Source: Acinetobacter sp. Ver3
GTDB taxonomy: Bacteria; Pseudomonadota; Gammaproteobacteria; Pseudomonadales; Moraxellaceae
Length of the DNA: 53,750 bases
Direction of reading: 5' to 3'
NCBI RefSeq assembly: GCF_000632455.1
Contig: NZ_JFYL01000016.1
Coordinates: 1 to 53,750, forward strand
Shown here: positions 26,663 to 34,023 of the stretch, piece by piece
Numbering within the stretch: the stretch's first letter is position 1
How the letters are laid out: every line of letters starts with the position of its first letter
Translations under genes and position numbers: made by a program
Notes under the pieces: generated by a model
What the model saw: the letters and a program-made list of their open reading frames with translations, nothing else
Databases searched by the model: none
What the model was told of the DNA's origin: nothing

Positions 26663-27739
26663 ATGATCAAACCTTATGGTGTAGTAGGATTAGTTCCAAC
26701 AATATGGGGCACAAGTTGTAGAGCAGATATTATGAAAAATATCTCTCATTTAGAGGAACTTACATCCGGTGCATTATGGTTGAGTTCTTTAGATATTCCA
26801 GTAAAACTGTTGGTTCTCCCAGAGGGAGCATTACAGGGCTTCAACGATGAAGCACTCGATGTTGATATTCAAGAATTCTTGGATGATGGTGCGATCGATA
26901 TACCAGGCCCTGAAACAGATCGTTTAGGTGAATTAGCTAAAAAGCATAATGTTTTTATCATGGCGCAAGCCAAAGCTAAAAATGAGGATTGGCCAGGCAT
27001 TATGTTTAATGTCGGATTTGTTATAAATCCTCAAGGCGAAATTATTTTAAAACACCACAAAATGTCTGCTTTATTGCCATGCGAGCGTTCAGCATCACCT
27101 CATGATTTGTATGATGAGTGGGTAAAAAAATATGGCGAAGAGCTTCAATCATTTTGGCCAGTAGTTGATACGGAAATTGGTCGATTGGGCATCATGATGG
27201 CAATGGAAGGTAATTTTCCAGAAAATGGTCGAGGCCTAGCGATGAATGGTGCTGAAGTGGTCTATCGTGCATCTTTACCAGCTTCATTTACTGAAAATGA
27301 TGTATTTGAAATCTCCAACCGTGCTCGTGCTTTAGAAAATAATATGTACGTAGTAGCACCTAATATTGGTGGAATGTATCTTGATGAAAATACATTAGCA
27401 CCGATCGATTGTGGTGGTGGTCTTTCTATGATTGTGGACCATAAAGGTAAAATAGTGGGTAAACAGCATGATACCAATGGATCTACCTATGTGACCGGTG
27501 TAGTTGATATTGAGGCACTTCGTTATCATCGTACACACGCTCAGGTGACCAATTGGATGAAAGATATACGTGCAGAATGCGCACAATTAATTTATAAAAA
27601 AAATATATATCCTAAAAATTTGTATTTGCAGCAAAAACAGGGACATCACGACGAATATAAAGCGGAAGTGATTGATAAGCAAATTCAGAAGCTTATTGAT
27701 ATGGGTGTCTGGAAAAAAAGCGCATATGATGAGTCTTAA
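26663..27739 (+). CDS. Nitrilase-superfamily protein lacking the catalytic cysteine
   Basis: The 358-residue protein has the carbon-nitrogen hydrolase fold closest in layout to aliphatic amidases and formamidases (AmiE/AmiF-like). The catalytic glutamate (E54, VLPEGALQGF) and lysine (K133, ILKHHKMSALL) are present. The position of the nucleophile, normally Cys in a motif such as ICxDGNxPE, is alanine (A180, GIMMAMEGNFPE). Such a protein cannot form the usual thioester intermediate. It may therefore bind rather than hydrolyse its ligand, or use another chemistry. GAGGAAA favours the ATG at 26663 over the in-frame ATG at 26642. It is controlled, by inference, by the adjacent MarR through the palindrome upstream. 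Confidence 0.83.
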   Translation: MIKPYGVVGLVPTIWGTSCRADIMKNISHLEELTSGALWLSSLDIPVKLLVLPEGALQGFNDEALDVDIQEFLDDGAIDIPGPETDRLGELAKKHNVFIMAQAKAKNEDWPGIMFNVGFVINPQGEIILKHHKMSALLPCERSASPHDLYDEWVKKYGEELQSFWPVVDTEIGRLGIMMAMEGNFPENGRGLAMNGAEVVYRASLPASFTENDVFEISNRARALENNMYVVAPNIGGMYLDENTLAPIDCGGGLSMIVDHKGKIVGKQHDTNGSTYVTGVVDIEALRYHRTHAQVTNWMKDIRAECAQLIYKKNIYPKNLYLQQKQGHHDEYKAEVIDKQIQKLIDMGVWKKSAYDES

Positions 27740-27755
27740 TCAATGCACTAGCTTA

Positions 27756-27783
27756 AAAACCCAATAATGTATTGGGTTTTTTT
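27756..27783. terminator. Bidirectional terminator between nitrilase-like and cupin genes
   Basis: AACCCAATA and TATTGGGTT form a 9-bp stem with a short loop, followed by a run of T. It lies between two convergent genes. Confidence 0.85.
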
Positions 27784-27787
27784 GGGT

Positions 27788-28447
27788 TTATATATTTTTT
27801 AAATGATCTTTTTTTACATAAATCAAAGCGCCAGAAGCACCTGCTTTGAATTCAATACGATGTTGAGTCGGAAACCTCATCCACGAACCAGCTGAATAAT
27901 TTCGTTCATTCATCACCAATTCACCTTCGATAATGAAAATTTCAATACCGTTATGATATGTTGATTCGAAAAATTGTTGGCTTTCGAGTTTTTCGAGAAA
28001 GGTGTGTTCATACTCAGATTGAAACAGTTGGCAAATCTTTCTGTTGTTTAAATAGGTCCAGTTTCGCTCGTCACGAGTATCAATTCGGGTAGCTAATTTT
28101 TCTTCTTCAGACATTTGCATGAGTTTCACCAAGATCAGACATCCATCTAAGCTCGAGACAATATGTTTAGAAAGGTGAGGATTTCGCATATACCATCCAG
28201 ATGGATAGTGCTGATGATCATCTTCAGTAAAAGTCCCGTTTAACACTAGAACTTCTTCACCGAAGGGGTGTTGATGCTCTGGGAACTGAGAATTTGAAGG
28301 GAACTCAACTAGGCTGGTTGCTCTTGCTTGTTCTAAGCCAACACGATCGAACATCATTCGTTTAACTTCGCCTCTTGGGGATTGAATCCATTGATAATCC
28401 TCTGGAGTAATTATTACAGGTTGAGAGAAGTCAGCATTTAATCTCAT
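27788..28447 (-). CDS. Bicupin protein, ChrR-like cupin family
   Basis: The 219-residue protein contains two cupin domains (about 15-115 and 125-215). The first has the metal-binding pattern in FPEHQHPFGEEVLVLNG, with two histidines and a glutamate, similar to the cupin part of anti-sigma factor ChrR and of acetylacetone-cleaving enzymes. The second (GIEIFIIEGELVMNERNYSAGSWMRFPTQHRIEF) is less conserved at the metal site. There is no zinc-binding anti-sigma domain at the N-terminus, so an anti-sigma role is unlikely. It is convergent with the nitrilase-like gene. The function is unknown; a dioxygenase or sensor is possible. Confidence 0.75.
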   Translation of the reverse strand: MRLNADFSQPVIITPEDYQWIQSPRGEVKRMMFDRVGLEQARATSLVEFPSNSQFPEHQHPFGEEVLVLNGTFTEDDHQHYPSGWYMRNPHLSKHIVSSLDGCLILVKLMQMSEEEKLATRIDTRDERNWTYLNNRKICQLFQSEYEHTFLEKLESQQFFESTYHNGIEIFIIEGELVMNERNYSAGSWMRFPTQHRIEFKAGASGALIYVKKDHLKNI

Positions 28448-28633
28448 GCTTTTAGCCTAAAAAAGAGCATTAAAGTAATTAATATTATCAAAAAAAGCGT
28501 GAATGTAAGATGAAAACCTGTTCAAGTTCGAGAGTGATTGCGCGTGGAGCAAATTTGACTTTGGTCGGCTAGCTTCTCTTTTCTCTTTCGAATAATTTAA
28601 TCTAGGTCGACTTTATTTGAGAATTTAAGTCAA

Positions 28634-28667
28634 TAAAAAAAGCCTCAATCTTTCGATTGAGGCTTTT
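28634..28667 (-). terminator. Terminator of the tRNA-Gly gene
   Basis: AGCCTCAATC and its complement form a 10-bp stem with a TTTC/GAAA loop. On the minus strand it is followed by a T-tract. It lies just downstream of the tRNA gene. Confidence 0.85.
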
Positions 28668-28674
28668 AAAATTT

Positions 28675-28750
<76 letters not shown>

Positions 28751-28814
28751 AATATGGTGTGAATTATAGTGATTTTGCACACCCTGTCAACACTTCCAAA
28801 ACTTAATTGATGAA

Positions 28815-30236
28815 TTAATCAGCACGTCGCCATAAAGTTCCTTGACGCGTATCTTCAAGCACAATGCCTTGATCAAGAAGATTTTGGCGAATCTCATCTG
28901 CACGTGCAAAGTTTTTCTCTTTCTTGGCATCTTTGCGTTGTTGAATGAGATCTTCAATTTCATCATTACTCAAAGATAAGCTTTCTTGACCAATATCTGA
29001 TTTTAGGAATTCATCAACATTATGTTGAACAAGACCTAAGATATTGGTCAGATGGCGCAAGGTGGCATAATAGATGGCAGCCTGTTCAGCAAGTTCGTCT
29101 TTTACGGCACGATTTAATTCTTTATTGATTTCAAACAGTACCGCAATCGCTTCAGATGTGTTGAAGTCATCACGCATTGCTGCATTAAATTTCTCAACAA
29201 GTACTTCATCGTATTGCGAATTAATTTCCGCGCCATATATCTGTTGATATGCTTTGAATGAATGATAAAAACGACTTAATGTGTTTTTAGCTTCTTTAAG
29301 TGCGGTATCAGAAAAATTCACAGGACTACGATAGTGTGATGAAACAATGAAGTAACGAATAACTTCAGGATGGAATTTTTCCATGACATCGCGAATCGTG
29401 AAAAAATTGCCTAAAGATTTAGACATTTTTTCACCATCGACATTGATGAAGCCCACATGCATCCAATAGTTTACATATTGTTCGCCAGTTGCAGCCTCAC
29501 TTTGTGCGATTTCATTTTCGTGATGGGGGAAGGTTAAGTCAGAACCACCACCATGGATATCAAAATGATTACCAAGGCAACATGTAGACATTGCTGAACA
29601 TTCGATATGCCAACCTGGACGACCATTCCCCCAAGGAGATTTCCAAGAAGGTTCATTTTCTTTTGCATGCTTCCATAGCACAAAATCGAAAGGATGTTTC
29701 TTTTCAACTTCAACATCAACTCGTTCGGAAGCACCTGCTTGCATGTCTTCGAGTTTACGACCAGACAGACGCCCGTATTTTTTAAATTTTTCAACTTCGA
29801 AGTACACATCGCCGTTTGACGCAGGATATGCAGTGCCATTATTGACCAAAGTACCAATCATATTTTGCATTTGATCGATGTACTCTGTCGCACGTGGTGC
29901 TTCATCAGGTGTCAAGCATCCTAAATTGGCAGCATCTTCATTCATTGCCTGAATAAAGCGATCAGTGAGTGCTGTAATGCTTTCACCATTTTCATTTGCA
30001 CGTGCAATGATTTTGTCATCAATGTCAGTAATATTGCGAATATATTTAACTTTCCAACCTTGGCTACGAAGAAAACGAATAATATAGTCAAATGCAACCA
30101 TAACCCGAGCATGACCGATATGACAGTAGTCGTAAACTGTCATCCCACAGACATACATATCAATATGTCCTTCTTTGCGAGGTACAAACTCAACTTTTTT
30201 TCGTTGCTCTGAGTTATATAGAACAAATGGTTGCAT
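28815..30236 (-). CDS. cysS: Cysteinyl-tRNA synthetase
   Basis: This 473-residue class I aminoacyl-tRNA synthetase has the HIGH motif (CHIGHARV, about 40-47), the KMSKS motif ([10 protein letters not shown], about 270-279) and the zinc ligands expected for CysS (C29 in YVCGMTVYD, then the WHIECSAMS and HHENE segments). The C-terminal DALR/anticodon-binding region includes [16 protein letters not shown]. It attaches cysteine to tRNA-Cys in the cytoplasm. Length is typical (about 460-480). It is a core gene and marks a return from the accessory region. Confidence 0.97.
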   Translation of the reverse strand: MQPFVLYNSEQRKKVEFVPRKEGHIDMYVCGMTVYDYCHIGHARVMVAFDYIIRFLRSQGWKVKYIRNITDIDDKIIARANENGESITALTDRFIQAMNEDAANLGCLTPDEAPRATEYIDQMQNMIGTLVNNGTAYPASNGDVYFEVEKFKKYGRLSGRKLEDMQAGASERVDVEVEKKHPFDFVLWKHAKENEPSWKSPWGNGRPGWHIECSAMSTCCLGNHFDIHGGGSDLTFPHHENEIAQSEAATGEQYVNYWMHVGFINVDGEKMSKSLGNFFTIRDVMEKFHPEVIRYFIVSSHYRSPVNFSDTALKEAKNTLSRFYHSFKAYQQIYGAEINSQYDEVLVEKFNAAMRDDFNTSEAIAVLFEINKELNRAVKDELAEQAAIYYATLRHLTNILGLVQHNVDEFLKSDIGQESLSLSNDEIEDLIQQRKDAKKEKNFARADEIRQNLLDQGIVLEDTRQGTLWRRAD

Positions 30237-30431
30237 AGGTCTTCAAAAAGCTAAAAAAATGGTGGTTCATCTTAACCTAAGGCTTATCTTTCACAAAGTT
30301 TTATGCGTAAAAAATCTATGCAAATGAAATTTATACATTTAAGAAAAAGATACTTGCATGCTTATGTTAATATATGAAGAATAAATTAATGATTAAAATT
30401 GTGGCTGAATCCAGCTTCAAGGTGCCCAGAT

Positions 30432-31424
30432 TTGAATTCTGAAAATACTACATATCCAATTGATTTTCAAAAGGTTGCAAAAGAAACCTTGGAGATTGAG
30501 CGTCAAGCTTTATCGGTACTATCTCATCAGATTGATGATCGCTTTTCCCAAGCATGTCAAATTATCCTGCAGTGCCAAGGTCGTTTAGTGGTCACAGGTA
30601 TGGGAAAATCTGGTCATATCGGTCGAAAAATGGCTGCAACATTTGCATCAACAGGAACTCCGTCTTTCTTTATGCATCCAGGTGAAGCTGGCCATGGTGA
30701 TCTCGGGATGTTAGTGCGTGGAGATGTGCTGATCGCGATTTCGAACTCTGGTAAAAGTGACGAAATCATGATGTTAATGCCACTCATTAAACATTTGGGT
30801 GTGCCACTGATTACAATTTCAGGTGATGACCGTGGACCAATGCCACAGAACGCTGATGTTGCGCTTACACTTGGTCATATTCAAGAGGCATGCCCACTAG
30901 GTTTGGCACCAACTTCAAGTACGACAGCGACTTTAGCTTTAGGTGATGCTTTAGCGGTTGCTTTGCTTGAAGCGCGTGGATTTACTGCAAATGATTTTGC
31001 CATGTCGCATCCAGCTGGTGCACTCGGTAAGCGATTACTGTTGCATGTTAAACATCTGATGCACGTGGGTGAATCTCTACCAAAAGTTTCACCAGATACA
31101 CCAATGAATAAAGTTCTATACGAAATAACTAACAAACGTCTCGGATTAACCACAATTGTGGATGAAAATGATGTTTTGTTAGGTATATTTACGGATGGTG
31201 ACTTGCGACGTCTCATTGATAAGCAACAAGGTTTTGATGTTAATCTTGCTGTATCAAAGGTTATGATTGAAAATCCTCTAACCATTTCACAAGAAGCAAG
31301 AGCGGTTGAAGCGCTAGAGCAAATGAATGCTAAAAAAATCAATCAATTTGTAGTAGTCAATGATGCCAAACAAGTGATTGGTGTGATTAGCATGCACGAT
31401 TTAATTCAAGCTGGGGTAAATTAA
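30432..31424 (+). CDS. kdsD: Arabinose-5-phosphate isomerase KdsD
   Basis: The 330-residue protein has an N-terminal SIS domain (VTGMGKSGHIGRKMAATFASTGTPSFFMHPGEAGHGDLGM, ISNSGKSDE) and two C-terminal CBS domains (about 205-330). It interconverts ribulose-5-phosphate and arabinose-5-phosphate, the first step to KDO for the lipooligosaccharide core. The frame is also open from a TTG at 30399, but AAGGTG seven bases before the TTG at 30432 fits the usual KdsD start. It begins an operon with kdsC and lptCAB. Confidence 0.93.
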   Translation: MNSENTTYPIDFQKVAKETLEIERQALSVLSHQIDDRFSQACQIILQCQGRLVVTGMGKSGHIGRKMAATFASTGTPSFFMHPGEAGHGDLGMLVRGDVLIAISNSGKSDEIMMLMPLIKHLGVPLITISGDDRGPMPQNADVALTLGHIQEACPLGLAPTSSTTATLALGDALAVALLEARGFTANDFAMSHPAGALGKRLLLHVKHLMHVGESLPKVSPDTPMNKVLYEITNKRLGLTTIVDENDVLLGIFTDGDLRRLIDKQQGFDVNLAVSKVMIENPLTISQEARAVEALEQMNAKKINQFVVVNDAKQVIGVISMHDLIQAGVN

Positions 31425-31427
31425 TTC

Positions 31428-31967
31428 ATGGCATCTTATGTATTGTTAGAACAAGCACGACATATCGAAGCGTTGGTTTTGGATGTGGATGGTATTCTAA
31501 GTGATGGTTTTGTAACGTTAACGAACTCAGGTGATGAAATTAAGTCATTTGATATTCGTGATGGACTTGGGATGAAACTTGTTCAGCAAGCTGGAATTAA
31601 AGTTGTCATTATTACCGGTCGCCAAAGCAATATTGTGACAAAGCGTATGAATGATTTAGGTGTAGACTTAGTTTATCAGGGGCGTGAAGACAAAGGGACT
31701 GCCTTACAGCAAGCTTGTACGCAACTGGGTTTAAAACCAGAAGATTGCTTGTATATGGGGGATGATTGGCCAGATTTATCAGCTTTTGCGATTGCGGGAA
31801 TGAAAGTAACAGTGCCAAATGGTCATGTTGAAGTTCGTCGTCGTGCAGACCTTGTAACCCAAGCTTATGGTGGTCGTGGTGCTGTGCGTGAAATTTGTGA
31901 CATGTTATTGTTGTCAAAAGGGGTTTACCATGAACTTCTTGAAAAATATTTGGCTGTAACGCATTAA
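31428..31967 (+). CDS. kdsC: KDO-8-phosphate phosphatase KdsC
   Basis: The 179-residue HAD-superfamily phosphatase of the YrbI type starts its active site with LVLDVDGILSDG (the two aspartates of motif I). It continues with VIITGR (motif II) and a lysine before GDDWPD (motif IV). There is no cap domain, as in the tetrameric KdsC family. It removes phosphate from KDO-8-phosphate to give KDO. It starts 3 bp behind kdsD and is co-transcribed. Confidence 0.93.
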   Translation: MASYVLLEQARHIEALVLDVDGILSDGFVTLTNSGDEIKSFDIRDGLGMKLVQQAGIKVVIITGRQSNIVTKRMNDLGVDLVYQGREDKGTALQQACTQLGLKPEDCLYMGDDWPDLSAFAIAGMKVTVPNGHVEVRRRADLVTQAYGGRGAVREICDMLLLSKGVYHELLEKYLAVTH

Positions 31968-32006
31968 TACACAGTTGATATGAACGCTGAATATAGTTGA
32001 TGATTT

Positions 32007-32552
32007 ATGGATACTAAAGTTTTATACATTACTGCTGTTATTGTCGCTGCTATAAGTGGTGGCTATTATTATTACAGCGGTAAAGGGAAAAAATTAGAGG
32101 GTTCATCCGCTCAATCGATGACATATTCAGCAAAGAATATTAATCTTTTGCAAACTGATGAAAAAGGCATGCTTTATGTTAAGGCTACAGTGGATGAGCT
32201 GAACCAAGATATGAAACAGAAAACATCAAGCTTGCAGAATTTAAATGCCAGCATGTTTACTGATAATGTAGAAGACGCTACGTTTTATGCTAAACAAGCA
32301 CATGGTTTCAATGACAATCAGAAGATTGTGTTATCTGGAGATGTTGTTGCAACCAAGCAAGGAGAAATGGGCAAAATGGTTTTTCGAACCGATGCGCTTA
32401 CAGGATATCCAAAAACAAGAAAGCTTGAAACATCTGAGCAAGTTACTGTACAAACACCAAATGCAGATTTTGTCAGCCAAGGCTTAGAAGCAGATTTGAA
32501 TGAAGGTCAGTACGATTTTAAAAATATTCGAGGAAAGTATGCACCAAACTAA
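32007..32552 (+). CDS. lptC: LPS export protein LptC
   Basis: The 181-residue protein has one N-terminal membrane anchor (about 5-24, VLYITAVIVAAISGGYYYY) and a periplasmic beta-jellyroll domain (about 40-180) typical of LptC. It links the inner-membrane LptBFG complex to LptA in moving lipooligosaccharide across the periplasm. The gene overlaps lptA by 14 bases. Weak sequence similarity is normal for LptC; size, topology and gene order make the call secure. Confidence 0.9.
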   Translation: MDTKVLYITAVIVAAISGGYYYYSGKGKKLEGSSAQSMTYSAKNINLLQTDEKGMLYVKATVDELNQDMKQKTSSLQNLNASMFTDNVEDATFYAKQAHGFNDNQKIVLSGDVVATKQGEMGKMVFRTDALTGYPKTRKLETSEQVTVQTPNADFVSQGLEADLNEGQYDFKNIRGKYAPN

Positions 32553-33108
32553 ACCTTCTTATTTATCAGGTTCAAAAATGCTTAAAGCAATAGCAATGGT
32601 GGCACTCAGTTCTATTTCTGTTATGGCATTTGCATTGCCAAGTGATCGTAATCAACCCATCATGCTTTTAGCTGATCGTGCGACCTATAATGACAAAACA
32701 GGTATAACGACCTATGTAGGGAATGTTTCTGTTGAACAAGGTACTTTCAAGTTAAATGCAGCCTCTATAGTTGCTAATCTCAATGCCAATCGCCAAATTA
32801 GCTCAGTAAATGCGTCAGGTTCCCCTGCAAAATTCCAACAGCAATTAGAGTCTAAACGTGGCATTGCACGTGGTGAAGCCTCTAAAATTGTATATAACGC
32901 TGATACAGGCATTATTACTTTGACGGGTAATGCATATTTGTATCAAGATGGCGCAAGTATTCGTGGGAACACTTTGCGTTATAGTATGAATAAGGGTGAT
33001 ATCGAAGTTGTAGGCGGTGGCAGTAGTGAAACGGGTAGTTCAAAAGGTCGCGTACAAATTATAATTCCTCCTTCTGCCTCAAAATCATTCTCTGGAGTAC
33101 GTGATTAA
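32539..33108 (+). CDS. lptA: LPS export protein LptA
   Basis: The 189-residue periplasmic protein has a signal peptide (hydrophobic part [19 protein letters not shown]) and the OstA-like repeats ([61 protein letters not shown]). It forms the beta-jellyroll bridge between LptC and LptD. The ATG at 32539 has AGGAAAG directly upstream and overlaps lptC; the ATG at 32578 would also keep the signal peptide. The stop overlaps lptB by one base (TAATG). Confidence 0.92.
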   Translation: MHQTKPSYLSGSKMLKAIAMVALSSISVMAFALPSDRNQPIMLLADRATYNDKTGITTYVGNVSVEQGTFKLNAASIVANLNANRQISSVNASGSPAKFQQQLESKRGIARGEASKIVYNADTGIITLTGNAYLYQDGASIRGNTLRYSMNKGDIEVVGGGSSETGSSKGRVQIIIPPSASKSFSGVRD

Positions 33109-33854
33109 TGAGCGTCGATGAATCACAAATCCAAACATTAAAAATTAAACATCTTGCCAAAGTTTATAGTAAACGCTGGGTGGTGAAAGATGTTTCATTT
33201 AGCATGCAGAGTGGTCAAATTGTTGGTTTGCTTGGACCGAACGGGGCGGGAAAAACGACAAGCTTTTACATGGTAGTCGGACTGGTTCGAATGGACAAAG
33301 GTGAAATTCATTTAGATAATCTTGATCTTTCGGACCTTGCAATGCATGAGCGTGCTCGTCATGGAATTGGTTATTTGCCACAAGAGGCTTCAATTTTTCG
33401 TAAATTGACTATTTCAGATAATATTATGGCGATTCTTGAAACGCGCAAGGATCTTAATAAGCAACAACGTAAAGAGCGACTTCAAGAGTTATTAGAAGAC
33501 TTTAAAATTACACATATTAAAGATTCTTTGGGGATGAGTGTGTCAGGGGGGGAACGTCGCCGTGCTGAAATCGCTCGAGCATTAGCCGCCGATCCTAAGT
33601 TTATGCTCCTTGATGAGCCTTTTGCTGGGGTAGATCCAATTTCTGTAGGTGATATCAAAGACATTATTCGCAATTTAAAAGAACGAGGAATAGGTGTGCT
33701 TATTACAGATCATAACGTCCGCGAAACGCTCGCGATTTGTGAGCATGCTTATATAGTCAGTGAAGGATCCGTCATTGCAGAAGGGACCCCAGATCAAGTA
33801 CTTATGGATGAAACTGTCCGTAAAGTTTATTTGGGTGATGATTTCACAGTTTAA
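33108..33854 (+). CDS. lptB: LPS export ATPase LptB
   Basis: The 248-residue ATPase has Walker [10 protein letters not shown] (about 42-50), a Q-loop in GYLPQEAS, signature SGGERRR, Walker [14 protein letters not shown] and switch ITDHNVRE. It powers lipooligosaccharide extraction with LptFG, which are not in this window. It is translationally coupled to lptA. The gene ends the KDO/Lpt operon and is followed by an AT-rich inverted repeat. Confidence 0.96.
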   Translation: MSVDESQIQTLKIKHLAKVYSKRWVVKDVSFSMQSGQIVGLLGPNGAGKTTSFYMVVGLVRMDKGEIHLDNLDLSDLAMHERARHGIGYLPQEASIFRKLTISDNIMAILETRKDLNKQQRKERLQELLEDFKITHIKDSLGMSVSGGERRRAEIARALAADPKFMLLDEPFAGVDPISVGDIKDIIRNLKERGIGVLITDHNVRETLAICEHAYIVSEGSVIAEGTPDQVLMDETVRKVYLGDDFTV

Positions 33855-33866
33855 AAAAATAGTGTG

Positions 33867-33898
33867 ATATCTATAAAATAATGTTGTTTTATAGATAT
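33867..33898. terminator. AT-rich inverted repeat after lptB, possible terminator
   Basis: ATATCTATAAAA and its complement form a 12-bp perfect stem with an 8-base loop. There is only a short T-tract, so termination may be partial. Confidence 0.5.
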
Positions 33899-33986
33899 TT
33901 AGACTGTAAATTAACTCAAACAAATCGTAAGTTTACAATTGACGCAGAAATAATATAAAAATCATTGTAGAATACGATTGATTTTA

Positions 33987-34002
33987 TGTGACGTAGTTCA
34001 CA
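33987..34002. promoter_or_regulatory. CRP/Vfr-type binding site upstream of the secretion operon
   Basis: TGTGA-CGTAGT-TCACA is an exact TGTGA-N6-TCACA palindrome, the consensus core of CRP-family sites. It lies 22 bp before the GTG of the TolC-like gene. The factor is presumably the CRP/Vfr homologue of Acinetobacter. The close position suits repression or a site overlapping the promoter. Confidence 0.6.
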
Positions 34003-34023
34003 CTTTTTTAATAGAGATTACAA

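Noticed and set aside
27788..28447. ChrR anti-sigma factor
   Set aside because: The N-terminal zinc-binding anti-sigma domain is absent and no ECF sigma gene adjoins; only the cupin part is similar.
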